Source of the DNA: Adiantum capillus-veneris
Lineage: Eukaryota > Streptophyta > Polypodiopsida > Polypodiales > Pteridaceae
Direction of reading: 5' to 3'
Assembly (NCBI GenBank): GCA_014529385.2
Contig: CM043963.1
Location: forward strand, 73,017,912 to 73,081,911
Length of the DNA: 64,000 nucleotides
Part shown: piece after piece, positions 32,054 to 44,953 of the stretch
Numbering within the stretch: position 1 is the stretch's first letter
Layout of the letters: each line of letters opens with the position of its first letter
The notes under the pieces: generated by a model
Seen by the model: only the letters and a program-made list of their open reading frames with translations
Database searches by the model: none
What the model was told of the DNA's origin: nothing
Translations under genes and position numbers: made by a program

Positions 32054-33674
32054 TCCTATGTATTTTTCATATTTCTTTTTAAATAGCTACTAGGAAGGAA
32101 TCAAATCCTAGTGCGACACTAGGAGGCATGATTTTCAAAGATACACTTATTTTAATGCATTGTTGTAAGCATGATTACAAAAATTTGTCAAGGATCAATG
32201 TCATGCTTTCATATGGCATGAGGTGTCCATTGGAATCAAATAAAAGTTTAGGTTAAGGGGACCACAAGAAGACTTTTGCTGCCAAAATTGAACCCTATTT
32301 TGATGATTTTTTAACACAAGGTTCCAATACGAGTTGAAAAAAGTATATAAAATGGGAGTCATAGATAATGAGCTGAATTTTGTGCCCAAATTTTATTTAT
32401 TTTTTTTGGAGCCACGGTTGAGGAGATATGATCAAAATACTGGACCCCAATCTGCCCACTTCATGGAGGGACAACTCATTTCCAACTTTTCCTGTTTCTG
32501 TTCACACTTCTCTTCTTGTGTAAACCCTTGGGGGTTCCCTTCACCTATAAATGGGAACCTGTTCTTCCTTGCAAACCATTCAAGCCATTGATTAAAGGAA
32601 TTCATGAGAAAGTGAGTAGTAATGCCTAACTGTACTTAGCCATTAACATAAGCCTAAGCCAACACTTTATCCTAGAGGAAGACTAGCCATCCTTGTAAGC
32701 TATCATTGGAAGATCAAATATAATCAAATAAGGTCTTGGACTTGGTGTATCAATCAAAGTTGAATTCTTCCTTCTTCTTCTCTCTCCATAAAAAATGGTG
32801 TTGAAGGGTTTGTCAACTAAGATGTGCTCTACATTGATATTTTGTTGATTTCTTGTTGTTTTTTTTTCATCTCTAATCCAACATATATATATATATATAT
32901 CTAATCTCATCTCCTTAACCAAACCTATCTCTCTCACTCTTAGAAATTCATTCTCTCTACAAATTCTAGGTTCTCCTTGCTACAGGTACATCTCTCCCTT
33001 ATTGCCTACGGGCAAGAATAGGGATTGGGAGGGAAACTTCTCATCTCTTCACTTCTCTCAAATCTATATTTTTCACATTCTAGAGTTATCCTAGATGAAT
33101 AATCCACATGATGAGAATTTCTATCGTTTTCACTCTGTGCGGTATATTAAAATTAATGTATGGATTATCCATAAAACACACTTTCAACAACGTATAGTGT
33201 TTCTTTTTGGCCCATAAAGGCTCAATGAAATACTTCTTTCACCGGATCCCATCATTACCTCTTATAGACTATAACTTTTCTTTTGATGTAAGTGTAGTTA
33301 TCTTGCTATGAACCAAGAGGATTTGTATACACAATTAATCCCAATCACTAGACAAAACATATATATGGTGAGCACAAAACTACAATTCCAAAGAACAATT
33401 TGTAGCCTATTTGGTCGAAAAAGTTTGAACATCATTAACTCATCTATTAACGCTTTCATATTACCCATGATACGATATGACCATAGCCTTGATGTTTTCA
33501 TCTTTGTGCTGGTTTGATATTCTCTTTTGTGTTCTTTCTTTGTGTGTGTGAGTACAAGAGAGAAAGAATGAAGCTTCTTTGATTGCACTTCCTTCCAAAC
33601 CCTATACTTCATGGCATCTATGGTTTAACTCCTTCATATAGTTTCTGGAGTTCTCTCACAAACTCTCACAGCCA
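31684..33674 (+). repeat. Gypsy-1 5' LTR
   Basis: About 1991 bp, TG...CA. It contains a TA/TG microsatellite at about 31987-32050 that the partner lacks. Confidence 0.88.
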
Positions 33675-33721
33675 AAAGCCGAGTGCTTTCCTTATAAGAC
33701 CGCAAATTTCTCGACATTTTT

Positions 33722-34829
33722 TTGGTGTACCCGATGCAAAATTGCCAGGGTAAGAGTTTGTGGGTAACCATGGGTGATTATGTTGAGCAACAGGGTATGC
33801 ATTTTGACCCAGCAACAATGCAAATGTTTCAAGTATTTTCAATGTTCATGCAACAACAACATGCCATTGAAATAAGGGAGATTTCAGCAATGAAGTCCAT
33901 ACAAGAAGTCATCAATAGAATGGATCAGTTCAATGGCAAAGATGTAACCAAGTACTTATGCGGGTATGTGAAGGAGATGGATCTGCATCGCATGTCAGAA
34001 GGTGAGATGATTCAAAGCTTTGAACTAGTTGTTGCTCCAGAAATTAGAGAACATGCTAGGGGAATTAAAGATGGGCATGGGAGAAATTGGGAAGAACTCA
34101 AAGTAGCCTCAAAGGAGTAATATTTCATGGAGGACTCTTAGAGAGTAACCAAAAGGACATTCTTAGAATGGGTAGTCAAGCCAAAGAAAGGACTATCAAT
34201 AACAAAGCTACTTAGGGAATTTGAGCAGTGTTATGCACAACTCACCCAGATAGAAAGGGCCACTAGATGCAGAGAAGACATATCTTCTCTTACAAGCTGC
34301 AGGTAAAGAGTTTCAAGAAAAAATGGATCTTCTTCTTGAAGATAAAGATGCTGAGCAAAGACTAAAGACTGACTGGAATGAGGTTGAAGGTGATGTCTCA
34401 CTGCTTGCCAAAAGACAAAGAAGAAGGGACAAGATGGTAGTAAACACTACAAGTCCTTCCACCTCAACTTTTGACAAAATGGTAAATCCTACTTTTATCG
34501 CTCCTAAGTTTGATGAGTCCATTCTAGATGAGCTTGTGAAGGGAATGCATGACTTGAAGGTGAATCTTGTAAAGCTTGAAGAAAAAGGCCAACCGTCAAA
34601 GCCACTTCCTAGGCAAAGGCAGCAGCCCAAAGAAGGGTTTGTTAATAGATGTATTTGGTGTGATAGTACAGACCATGCAAGAAGGGATTGTGATGATTTT
34701 AGTGATGCTTTGACAAAAGATATTGTCTTTTTTAAGGATGGTAAAATCCACTTAAGAGAGACAGGTATACCCTTGAGAACTAATTGTGGGAAGGGGGGCA
34801 TGCAAACCTTAGTTGAAGATGGAAATTAA
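33722..34829 (+). pseudogene. Gypsy-1 gag
   Basis: Starts near the MVYPMQNCQGK codon. Recognisable blocks are FNGKDVTKYLCGYVKEMDL, FELVVAPEIREHA, RVTKRTFLEWVVKPKKG and the zinc knuckle CIWCDSTDHARRDC. Stops at 34118 and 34139 and frame changes near 34270-34320 break it. It is the nucleocapsid-capsid precursor of the element. Confidence 0.85.
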
Positions 34830-35559
34830 CCATGCCACCTCTTCAGTTGAGGTAGCTACTTATGGAGTAAAAATTGAGCATCTTAGTGATGAAGAGGTGA
34901 GTGACCATCATGGTCAAATCTGGCCAAATGTCATGCAATTAGCTAAAAAGGGAAGCTTACAGAAGAGATTCTACATGAAGCATGTGATTGCATACGTCTA
35001 GAAACATGATGGAATGATTCATTGGACTCATTGTCAGTGCATACCTACATTACAAAATGCCAACATAATGAGGCTATTGTACAAGAGAAGCACAGACGTG
35101 AGAAAATGCTGATGAAGGACCATCAAAAAGAGCTTCTAGAAGTGGGGGAAGAAGCGACTCAATGCCTTCTCAAACACCCTTGACACAAGGAGCATCTCCA
35201 CCTGAAGTACTCATGGAGGAGTCTACAACAGGAAAGAAGAAAAAGGCAACAAAAAGTAAGACAAAATTCCCAGCTTATAAACTACAATCTGATATTAAGG
35301 TTGCTATAGATTTAAAGAAAGTCTTGGAGGAAAGGATTTTGAATAGCAAGATTGAGTTCACTCTGGGAGAAGTCTTTGGCATTGCAAAGCATGAATTCCA
35401 CGAGGAGATCATTGACATCATCAAAATGCTACCAATCTAGTGGGAGAGTGAAGCAAGTGAATTTCTTAAATGATGATGAAGAAGTTGAAGATATTCCTAG
35501 GAGCTATTATTCATGAAGTCACTGGGCAAGGGCTACTACAAAAACTTGGGTCAAGGTAG
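34830..35559 (+). pseudogene. Gypsy-1 gag-protease linker region
   Basis: The frames 34813-35001 and 35162-35440 continue coding-like sequence (KIEHLSDEEVSDHHGQIWP; VAIDLKKVLEERILNSKIEF) between gag and protease. Stops lie around 35002 and 35440. The second block resembles the spacer with a short helix preceding the protease in related elements. Confidence 0.6.
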
Positions 35560-36734
35560 GTGATCTTGAAGAGCCATTTTTTTGCCTTGATTGATCATAG
35601 TTTAGAAATAAACATAATGTCAAAGAGTCTCTACAGCAAGTGCAAATGGCTGATGGACACAGATCATGGCTGGATGGTAAAAGTGGAAAACAATTCATTC
35701 GATGAATTGTATGCAGCATGTCCAGGTGTGAAGGTGACAATAGGTGATGTAAAGATTAACCAAAACTTCTTTGTACAGGATACATCTTTATATCATCTCA
35801 TCCTTGGACAACTCTACATTGTGGGAATTCTAATGGAAACAAAGGCAATGGACGATGGTTCAACATATGCTAGGATATGCAACAAAGATGGTAAACATGA
35901 TGTCCAATTTCTCGCAGTTTGTGTGAACCATGAAAGAAATCATGACAACCTCAGAGAACATCCTCTACCAAAGGTGAGCAAAGAGTTTCATGACCATTGG
36001 GAAATGATGGGTTTTGGCCAAGTACCATTGTAAAGCGGGATTGCAGTGGTACAAAAAGAAAAATGGTCTCTCCTGATCCAAAAATAGGTGAAACTTTCTC
36101 AACAGGCTCCTTGGTAACAAGGAATGGATTAGTATGTTTTACAGAACTTGAAGATTTGAAGAGATGTGAGAGGAAATATATACATAATGTACAAATGGCC
36201 ATGAAAGAGAGTGGGTTGCTAGAGCCTGCTGAAAATGTTTTGGGTTTGTGTGAACAAATTTTTTTTGTAGATACTATGGGTGAGATTGATGCTATAATGG
36301 GGTCTAGTTTTCATCTTGAAACTAAAGTTGTGGAAGTTTGCTCTATGGAAATGTATCAAGTAATAGAAGCCTTTAAAGAAAACCAAACAGTTGGCCCAGA
36401 AGTCCATGTTACAACTAAATACAAGAGTGTAGCAAAGAAGGTGAAACCAGTATCTTCACCCTTACCACCCAACAATAGGGAAAATATTGAGCAGGCTTCT
36501 TTGCAACCAAGTTTAAGGAATCCTAAAAAGATTGGGCATATCTTCACAAAGGAGTCTTTTCAAGAGTTACAAATTGGTTGCGAGGAGTTTCTAACACAAG
36601 AGGAGACAAAATGCTTCAAAGAAATGCTTTCAAAGCATGGTAAGGCTTTTGCATTTGATCCACATGAGATAGGATGTGTTGATGCTTCTATTGTAGCTCC
36701 TATGGTAATTTTCACAATATCTCGTGTGCCTTGA
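35560..36734 (+). pseudogene. Gypsy-1 protease and linker to RT
   Basis: The retropepsin site reads ALIDHSLEINIMSKSLYSKC. The Asp is kept, but the usual D-x-G glycine is replaced by Ser, so it is likely inactive. The fold continues with VKVTIGDVKINQNFF and LILGQLYIVG. From 35997 a shifted frame continues the linker to just before RT (CFKEMLSKHGKAFAF, VAPMVIFTISRVP). A stop at 36732 separates it from RT. Confidence 0.8.
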
Positions 36735-36737
36735 AAT

Positions 36738-37412
36738 ATGCGGCCTATTGTGGTTCTAAAGGCTCATTTGCCAAAGTTAGTGGAGCTACTGAATGAGAAG
36801 ATCAAAATGGGAATTTTGGAGCCTTATTGTGCTCCATACTCAAACAGGTGGTTCACAGTCCCAAAGAAGAATGGTTCTCTACGCTTCATCCAAGATATGC
36901 AACCAATGAACAAGGTGACAATTAGAAATGTAGGTACAGGTCCAATTGTGGATGAGTTTGCAGAGGCGTTTGGAGGGAGGGCAATCTACTCAATGGGGGA
37001 TCTATACTCAGGGTATGATCAATTTCAGCTTGCAATTGAGAGCAGAAACTTGACAACCATGAGGACACATTTGGGTTTGGTAAGGATGTGTACCTTGCCA
37101 TAGGGAGCAACCAACTCGGTTGCACATATGATGAATGGGATGAATAAGGTCTTACATGACTTTATTCCTCAAATCACAATTCCTTTCATTGATGGTTTGC
37201 CTATCAAAGGATGTGACGAAAGTGAGAAAGATGAATCTTTGGATTTTAGGGGATGTCGCAGGTTTGTGGTAAATCACATAAATGATTGTGATAAAATTTT
37301 GTCTAGGTTGGAAGAAGTGAATCTTACATTGTCAGGGGAAAAGTCTATGTTTGGTGTCGATGAAGTGCTCATTGTGGGCCATATGGTAGGAAACCTTGTC
37401 CAACAAAGGTAG
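36738..37412 (+). pseudogene. Gypsy-1 reverse transcriptase
   Basis: Blocks: GILEPYCAPYSNRWFTVPKK, SLRFIQDMQPMNKVTIRN, YSMGDLYSGYDQFQL. The invariant LPQG motif reads LP-stop-G with TAG at 37101-37103, a CAG to TAG change. The catalytic (Y/F)xDD box reads FIDG, losing the second Asp. The N-terminal Met at 36738 is only the first in the open stretch. Confidence 0.88.
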
Positions 37413-37588
37413 ATGCCATCCAAAGAATGAAAGAAACATGCACTAGCATCACTGAGGTTACAAGGTTTCTAGGAGCATGTCTCTTTTATGTTATTTGGAT
37501 TCCACATTATGCGCATGTAGCTGATCCTCTTTATCAATTGCTTAGAAAGAATCAAAAGTTTAAATAGACAGAAGTACATGTAAAATCC

Positions 37589-38259
37589 ATGAGAAAACTA
37601 AAGGAGTTGCTCCAGTCAGCTCCAACTTTGAGAAAGGTAAACTATGAGTGTCAAAGGCTAGTAATTGTGATAGTAGACACCAGTCCTACAGGGATTGGAC
37701 GAACAATAGGGCAAGATGATGAAGAAGGACACAGGTATGTGGTGAGATTTGGAGCAAAGGTACTAAGTGCTCGCCAAAGAAACTATCCACAGATAAAGAG
37801 AGAGTTATGGGGTATAGTTACACCCTTGAAAAATGGGAAAGAGTACCTAATTGGTGCATGTGTGGTTGTAGAAACAGATTGTCTACCACTTCTTGGCATG
37901 ATTACAAGCTGCTCAATGCCAGACATTGCTATGTTGCGGTGGATTGCCTACATTAAGTCCTTAAACCCTGAGTTTAAGAACATTGTAGGTAAAGACAATA
38001 CAGTGGCAGATATGCTATCACGGGCAAGGTATGATTATGAGTCACAAATGATTGATGAGGGAGATGATCTAGGCACAAAGTTCTATTCCATATCTCATGT
38101 CAAAGGTAACAATGTCTGCATGACTAATCCACTTGAATGGTTCTTGAAAGATCTTTATGAAGGTGATTGTCTTCTTATTGGAAGCTACTTGAGTACTCTA
38201 ACAAAACAGGATGATTGGTCTGAACATGAATTAAAGAGGATACGCAGGAAATTTACTTT
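37589..38259 (+). pseudogene. Gypsy-1 RNase H
   Basis: Blocks: IVDTSPTGIGRTIGQDDEEG, RQRNYPQIKRELWGIVTPLK, VVETDCLPLLGMI and GKDNTVADMLSRARY. These match Ty3/Gypsy RNase H order. Stop at 38261, after which the integrase frame shifts. Confidence 0.88.
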
Positions 38260-39430
38260 TTGAGGGATGGTTACTTGTGGAAGCATCCTAAACAAAAGGG
38301 TGCTACACCACAAAGGGTTATATGTAAAAAAGAGACTCAAGTAAAGCTCATGCAAGATTTTCATGAGAGTATATGGGCTGGACACAGGGGTATGTGGGCA
38401 ACCTTATCCAGCTTGAAAGAAAAATACTGGTGGAAGGGTATGTATGAAGATGTATCTCAATTTGTAGAGTCATGTGTAACTTATCAAATGTATTCAAATG
38501 TTCGACATTGTGATGGATTGCACCCTACATATCCATTAGCCGTGCACTATAAATGGGTTGTGGAACTAGTCACAATTCTTTTAGGACTCTGGTAGATGAG
38601 ATACTTGGTTCTTGCATGAGAGGACTTAACTAATTAGGTTGAAGGAAGAGCATTAAGAGCTAAAACCACATAATCTGTGTGCAAATTCCTTCTTGATGAG
38701 GTGATTTGCCGTTATGGTTGTGTGGAAAAGATTACTGCAGACAGAGGTCAACTGGATGCCAAAGAAGCAGGGGAGTTCTTTTCCAGATTAGGAATCAAGA
38801 TTTCTCTTACTACAACTTACAACCCTGAAGGCAATGAAAATAGTGAAAGAGGGCATCCTCCTATCATCAAAGCTTTGGCCAAGGCTTACGAAGGAAGAGT
38901 TGGTGAGTGGCCAAAATTGTTACCATATGCTTTATTGGCTGATCATACGACATATAACTCAGTGACTGGCTACATGCCGCAGAGCTAATGTATGGTCAAA
39001 AGCCAGTGATGCCGATTGAAGATACAATTCCCACATGGAATGTACTACCTTGGCAAGAGGGGCTTAGCAGAGAAGGTCTCCTTGCATTGCGCATAAGGCA
39101 ACTAGAGGGAAGACCTGGAGACATTGAGCTTGCAAAAGAACGACATTGAGCCTGCAAAAGAACGACTCAAAAATGCAAGGTTGAAAAACAAGGACTAATT
39201 TGATAAGCGACATCGGCTCAGGAGCAAAGCAATTGACAAAGGTGACTGGGTTTTAGTGTATGATAGTAGCCTTGATAACCAGCACACGATCATGCATAAG
39301 TTCTCAAAAATATGGTTTGGACCGTGTTGTAAAGCATGTGCATGAAAATGCTACTTACAGCTTGTCTGAACTAGATGGTACAAAAGTAAAGATTCCCATT
39401 GCAAGAAAAAGGATCAACTTTGTTTAAGAG
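38260..39430 (+). pseudogene. Gypsy-1 integrase
   Basis: The zinc-binding part reads DFHESIWAGHRG and ESCVTYQMY (the second Cys of the usual CVTCQ is Tyr). The core shows EKITADRGQLDA (second Asp) and NSERGHPPIIKAL (Glu). The sequence around the first Asp at 38570-38650 is scrambled by stops. The C-terminal remnant (GDWVLVYDSSL-like) at about 39240-39280 is broken by stops. Confidence 0.83.
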
Positions 39431-39618
39431 AAGAGGAGACAATGATCCAAAAGAAATTGATAAGGAGGAAGAGCAAACCACAGGTGAAGATCAAAATGAA
39501 GATGAAGCTTTGGAATCATTTAGTGAAGAAGAAAGCAAGGAAGATGTACAAGAGGGCTGATCTTACAAAAAGAGAATGTGGCACATACAGGAGGATGTGT
39601 AGGTTTACAGGGGGTGGA

Positions 39619-41571
39619 TGTCGTGCTGTAACACGTATGTAGTGAGAATGCATGCTACAAGATCTATCTTGCAGTTTTTTAGATATATAATTATATTTTT
39701 TATAATGTACATATGCATATCTAAGTATAATAATAATCTTTCTATCTCATCCTATTATTTATCTCAAGGGTAACATATTCTTACTTTACCATCAAAAAGT
39801 ACTATGGAAAAAGCGTCGATAGCTCCGCCTCTTTAAGTTGGGACAAAAAGCATTGATTCTTTATTTCTACTATCTCATTATCATCTCACACCCTAGCTAG
39901 ATCCTATATCTATGATAAATTCCAATATATATATATTCTATGTATTTTTCATATTTCTTTTTAAATAGCTACTAGGAAGGAATCAAATCCTAGTGGGACA
40001 CTAGGTGGCATGATTTTCTAAGAAACACTTATTTTAATGAATTATTGCAAGCATGATTACAAAAATTTGTCATGGATCAATGTCATGTTTTCATATGGCA
40101 TCAGGTGTCCATTGGAATCAAATAAAAGTCTAGGCTAACGGGACCACAAGAAGACTTTTGCTGCCAAAAGTGTACCCTATTTTGATTATTTTTAACACAA
40201 GGTTCCAATACCAAATTGGAACAAATATATAAAATGGGAGTCGTAGCTAATGAGCTGAATTTTGTGCCCAAATTTTTACTTTTTCATTTGGAGCTACGGT
40301 TGAGGAGATATGATCAAAATACTGGATCCCAATCTGCCCACTTCATGAAGGGACAGCTCATTTCCAACTTTTCTAGTTTCTGTTCACACTGGCTCTTCTC
40401 ATCATGTGTAAACCCTTCGGGATTCCTTTCACCTATAAAAGGAGACCTTTTATTCCTTTCAAACCAATCAAGCCATTGATTAGATGAATTCATGAGAAAG
40501 TGAATAGTAATGCCTAATTTTACTTACCCATTAACATAAGCCTAAGCCTACACTTTCTCCTAGAGAAAGACTAGCCATCCTTGTAAGCTATCCTTGGCAG
40601 ATCAACTCTAATCAAAGAAGGTCTTGGACTTGGTGTATCAATCAAAGTTGAATTCTTTCTTCTTCTTCTCTCTCCATCAAAAATGGTGCCGAAGGGTTTG
40701 TCAAGTAAGATGTGTTCTAAATTGATATTTTGTTGATCTCTTGTTGTTTTCTTTTCATCTCTGATCCAACATATATATATATCTAATCTCATCTTTTAAA
40801 CCAATCTATTTCTCTCACTCTTAGAAATTCATTCTCTCTACAAATTCTAGATTCTCGTTGCTACAGGTACATCTCTCCCCGCAGTATCTTTATTGCCTAT
40901 GGGCAAGAATAGAGCTTGGGAGGGAAACTTCTCATCTCTTCACTTCTCTCATATCTACATTTTTCACATACTAGAGTTATCCTAGATGAATAATCCACAT
41001 GATGTGAATTTCTATCGTTTCCACTCTGTGCGGTATATTAGAATTAATGTATGGATTAGACATAAAATACAGTTTCAACAACGTATAGTGGTTTTCTTTG
41101 GCCTAGAAAGGCTCAATGAAATACTTCTTTCACCGCATCCCATCATACTACCTCTTATACATTATAGCTTTTCTTTTAATGTGAGTGTGGTTATCTTGCT
41201 ATGAACCAAGATGATTTGTATACACAATTAATCCCAACCACTAGACAAAACATATATATTATGGTGAGCACAAAACTACAATTCCAAAGAACAATTCGTA
41301 GCTTGTTTGGCCAGCAAAGATTGAATGCCATTGACTCATCTATTAAACCTTTCATATTACACATGATACGATATGACCATAGCCTTGATGTTTTCATCTT
41401 TGTGTTGTTTTGATATTCTCTTTTGTGTTCTTTTTTTGTGTGTGTGAGTACAAGAGAGAAAGAATGAAGCTTCTTTGATTGCACTTCCTTCCAAACCCTA
41501 TACTTCATGGCATCTATGGTTTAACTCCTTCACATTAGTTTCTGGAGTTCTCTCACAAACTCTCATAGCCA
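39619..41571 (+). repeat. Gypsy-1 3' LTR
   Basis: About 1953 bp, the same family as 31684-33674. It is preceded by the polypurine tract at about 39608-39618. Confidence 0.88.
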
Positions 41572-41784
41572 TTAGGAGAAAGTTGGACTCACTTTTGGGC
41601 CCTGTAAGAAGTGCCACGTCGGCTTAAGAGAGAAAATGAAAATGTTAAACTGTGCATTTTATGTGATACTTTTGTGGGCAACAAAAAGCCAAAATGACAT
41701 TCTTTGTAGGTAGCCGCCGTCTTTATCATTCTTATCCTTCATTCTCTTGTCAGGAATCCAACTAACCGTATGACTAATGATTTG
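41572..41784. other. Pre-insertion DNA between Gypsy-1 and Gypsy-2
   Basis: It ends with ACTAATGATTTG. The last five bases are the left copy of the Gypsy-2 target duplication, so this 213-bp stretch was once contiguous with 58012 onward, upstream of copy B. Confidence 0.8.
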
Positions 41785-42225
41785 TGTAATATTTAATGGC
41801 CTAAAAACTTGTGTGTAGCGGAAATTAGCATGAACATAGTGGGCATTTCATTAGAATAGATTCCTAATGAGAATTACAAGAGTGCTTGGGTGGAGAGAGC
41901 AACAAAAAACATAACACCTAGTTAGATAGCATGAACAATACTTTCAAAAGAGAGAGAAATTAAGCTATTGACAACAGTTGAGGACCGGATTTGCATGGAG
42001 CCGGTCCCCCCTCCAAAAGGCTTTGTGTTATGATTTCTCCCATCAAGAGAGACATTGTACAATACAATTCTTTGTGTTCCTTCAAGACTAGCTAGTGCAA
42101 TGAAGATGAAAGCTTCATGCACTAAGCAAAACACTTAGCAAACACAACATCAATTATCCCCGGTCTCAAACCCAAGACCTCACACACCTTCGAAGATGGT
42201 GAGAGCTAGCAGGGTATGAGAGTAG
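41785..42225 (-). repeat. Gypsy-2 3' LTR, segment 1
   Basis: It matches 56330-56770 of the 5' LTR with a few percent difference. Its last nine bases TGAGAGTAG are the left target duplication of the MULE. Confidence 0.92.
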
Positions 42226-42616
42226 GAGTTTTACCAAACACCGAGCAAAGTTTTTCGAGCAACCTATAGTTCGAGCGAGTAGTGTGAACAGGAGGGTGGA
42301 ATGTAGTGCTCGAGAAAACTGTGCTTCAACTTAGCCTTATAATAGAGAAGGAGAAAATCCACTTGAAAAGTTTAAGAAAATGTAGGTTAAATTTCCTCAA
42401 TGGATTTACTCGAACACTGGTGGAATGCAAGGATAGGGAACCTCGTATGAAATTGACTTTCCTTCCACGCACGCCTTTTGGCGGCCTCCACCTGTGTTGC
42501 CAACTTCTCAGCACACCCGTGTTGCAACTCATCTTCCCCAGCCGTTTGTATTCGGTAGCGTTTCTGTCATGACACATGGATTCCATCTAAACTGCCTTCA
42601 AGGGTGCAGGTCGACG

Positions 42617-42672
<56 letters not shown>

Positions 42673-42766
42673 CTCTCGTCCCCGACCGTTGTATTCGGTA
42701 GTGTTTCTATTGTGACACCTAGCTGCCATCTAACTGCCTTCAAGGGTGCACGCTGGCATGTGGTGC

Positions 42767-42804
<38 letters not shown>
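42617..42804. repeat. Duplicated unit with (GA)n tracts
   Basis: GA tracts at about 42617-42671 and 42768-42804. The flanking text is duplicated: CCGTTTGTATTCGGTAG / CCGTTGTATTCGGTAG and CTGCCTTCAAGGGTGCA occur with each tract. Related CTTCAAGAATGCACGCCGG lies near 42888. Confidence 0.9.
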
Positions 42805-42806
<2 letters not shown>

Positions 42807-42949
42807 CTCTCGTGGCGGTTTGTATTTGAAAACTTTTTGCCACAACACCTGACTACCATCTAAACTGCACCATCTAAAGTATCTTCAAGAATGCACGCCG
42901 GCACGCAGTGGTAGAGAGAGAGAAAGAACGGAAGAGGCGGCATTGGGCA

Positions 42950-43168
42950 AGGAGAAGAAGAAGAAATGGAGCAAGGGAAGATCCACAATATTATGTTTTT
43001 TTTAATGAGGTTACTTATGATAAGCTTCTTTTTGCGGTTCCAAAGTGCAAACTTATTACTCCATCCATCCTCTCAGATCGATTAAGGATGAATGGGTCAC
43101 TTTCTCGCAAAACTATTAGGGACTTAATGGCCATAGGAACCATATTTAGGATTATAGCTGCTCATTAG
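42950..43168 (+). pseudogene. RPS25: Ribosomal protein eS25 (RPS25) copy captured in the MULE
   Basis: The frame reads [19 protein letters not shown], then [19 protein letters not shown] and [14 protein letters not shown], the winged-helix core of eS25, a small-subunit ribosomal protein. Just upstream, in another frame, KKKKWSKG is the basic N-terminal signature of plant eS25, so a frameshift lies near 42985-43000. The C-terminal tail (usually ending in a Gln-Ile-Tyr-Thr-Arg block) is lost at a TAG (43166). No intron interrupts the aligned part. Either a retrocopy or exon capture; not functional. Confidence 0.88.
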
Positions 43169-43514
43169 TATTCAGGAAAAAAACATTTCTCCAAACATAC
43201 AAAGTTCCTTTCCTTGAATTTGCCAAGAGGAAATTTTAACAAATTAGGTTATCTTTTTGGTTTTTTGCACTATTTTTCTCTATTTTGGGGCGGAACATCT
43301 CCTTTTCCTCTTGCTCTCAACCGGCATTTTTGAAATTGAAAACGGCACGATATTAAGCTGAGACACATTTTTTTGAAACATTGCTGCTCATGCAAATCAA
43401 CAAAATTTTACTAGTTTCTCTATAGAGATTCTAACTTTGTCAGTTTTGAGAGGCAAAGGTTACTGGCGGAATTTTTCTCAAATTTTGAATGGAGATGGTT
43501 TTGCCTAAAAAGAG

Positions 43515-43805
43515 AGAGAAGAAGAAGAGAAATTCAACATCGCAGGAAACTATCCCAAGAGACCTTACATATCTATCCGATGAGGAGAGTTGAACTCAAT
43601 ACTTGTTATTCAAGTGGGAAATGGCACAACCAATCTACCACAGTTGGGTGATTGAAAAGTTATATGATTTTCCTTTATTTTTAAGCGCCCCCCCCCCCCC
43701 CCCCCCCCCCCCCCGGGCCCCCGTGAGAAGAAGAGAATTTTAGCGTCGTAGGAAACTATCCCAAGAGACCTTAAAGATCTATCCGACGAGGAGAGTTGAA
43801 CCTGC
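43515..43805. repeat. Direct repeat of about 80 bp and a C homopolymer
   Basis: GGAAACTATCCCAAGAGACC, with its flanks including ATCTATCCGA and GAGGAGAGTTGAA, occurs at about 43551 and 43750. A run of about 31 C at 43684-43714 lies between. Confidence 0.85.
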
Positions 43806-43828
43806 CTTTGAACTGTCGTAAAGTGCCT

Positions 43829-43874
<46 letters not shown>

Positions 43875-43892
43875 CTGCCTTGAACTAGTGCT

Positions 43893-44040
43893 CAAAAAAA
43901 CCTAGGTTTAGTGTAATCCCACCTACAAATTTTGAAATTTACCTCTAAATTTTATATTTGAAGATGAGAAAACCTACAAAATTTTGAAAAAAATAGTGTA
44001 ATTCGGTGTAAAACCTTCAAATTTTATCAATTTAAATTTT
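43893..44040. repeat. Dispersed repeat, copy 2 (partner at 14093-14210)
   Basis: Same block order as the partner copy. It lies inside the MULE between a (GA)n tract (43832-43871) and another (44153-44196). Confidence 0.7.
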
Positions 44041-44151
44041 ACCTCTGTTGTTTTACATACGAAGCCTGTAAGTTTGCCAAGTTTTTGGAAAAAAGGTTTT
44101 CTCGAACACTGCCTTGAACTGCTGTAAAGGGCGTGCGCCGGCGCACGGTGC

Positions 44152-44199
<48 letters not shown>

Positions 44200-44239
44200 G
44201 AGAGCGCATGTGATAGAGGCGGTGCAGAGCCCCATCAGA

Positions 44240-44953
44240 AGCGATGCCTTCCCATTGAGCGATGAAAAGCCCCGCCATTGGCTTTGGCACCTGCAACGAC
44301 CTGGACGCAGGCAGCTACTACGAATTCAGCTGGAAGAAATCCCCACCACAGTCATTCAGAAAGGAGCTCCACTCTCCTGAGCATGCCTGCACCTTCTTGC
44401 ACCTCTTTGGGTGGCTCCCTCTTGCCATTGTTTGTGTCTATGTGCACAAAACCCATGCACCTGCATCTCTCCTTCCTTGAAGGTCACTCACCTGCATCAA
44501 CTCCCTTTTCTGTGTGCCCAAAACTCTACTACCCTACATCTCCCTTTCCTTCAACATCCTACAATTATTACCTCCCACTATTCTTCTCTTTGCAGATCTT
44601 TGCACCTTCCCTGGCCGGATGCATGTGGCAGTACGCTGCCCCATACTGAACACACCTTGGCCGCATAGTGACTTTCATCCAAGCCAGCCACAATGCATGA
44701 ACCTATAACTATCAGCACCTTGGTCTTAACACTCGTGGCAGTGAACCTAGCACTGCAGCATTGGCTTTCTACGCGGAATTCCATCCTCTTTTCCTTGCAG
44801 TAATTAAGCCATGAAGCAATTGACTTAATGGAGGAGGATCTAGCATATGTGGCAATGTATTGCATTAATTGCATCACAACTTGTGTCCATGGCATGTGAT
44901 GTTGAAAGAACGCATCGGCTGGAATATGGCATGCAAAGCCACGTAGCAACCAC
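44240..44953. other. Possible further captured sequence, unrecognised
   Basis: Plus-strand reading gives KSPAIGFGTCNDLDAGSYY and a minus-strand 133-codon frame (44979-44578) is open. Neither matches anything I know. The C/T-rich middle (44340-44600) may be a captured leader or intron. Confidence 0.3.

Larger units (their letters stand above)
31684..41571 (+). mobile_element. Gypsy-1: decayed Ty3/Gypsy retrotransposon
   Basis: Two LTRs of about 2 kb (31684-33674 and 39619-41571), both starting TGTCGTGCTGTAACACG, flank gag, protease, RT, RNase H and integrase remains in Ty3/Gypsy order. A purine-rich tract (ACAGGGGGTGGA) precedes the right LTR. The LTRs are visibly diverged, including a TG microsatellite present only in the left one. 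Numerous stops mark it as old. I found no matching target duplication (AACGT on the left, TTAGG on the right). Confidence 0.92.

Noticed and set aside
34313-34801. 162-codon minus-strand frame
   Set aside because: Antisense shadow of Gypsy-1 gag with its zinc knuckle.
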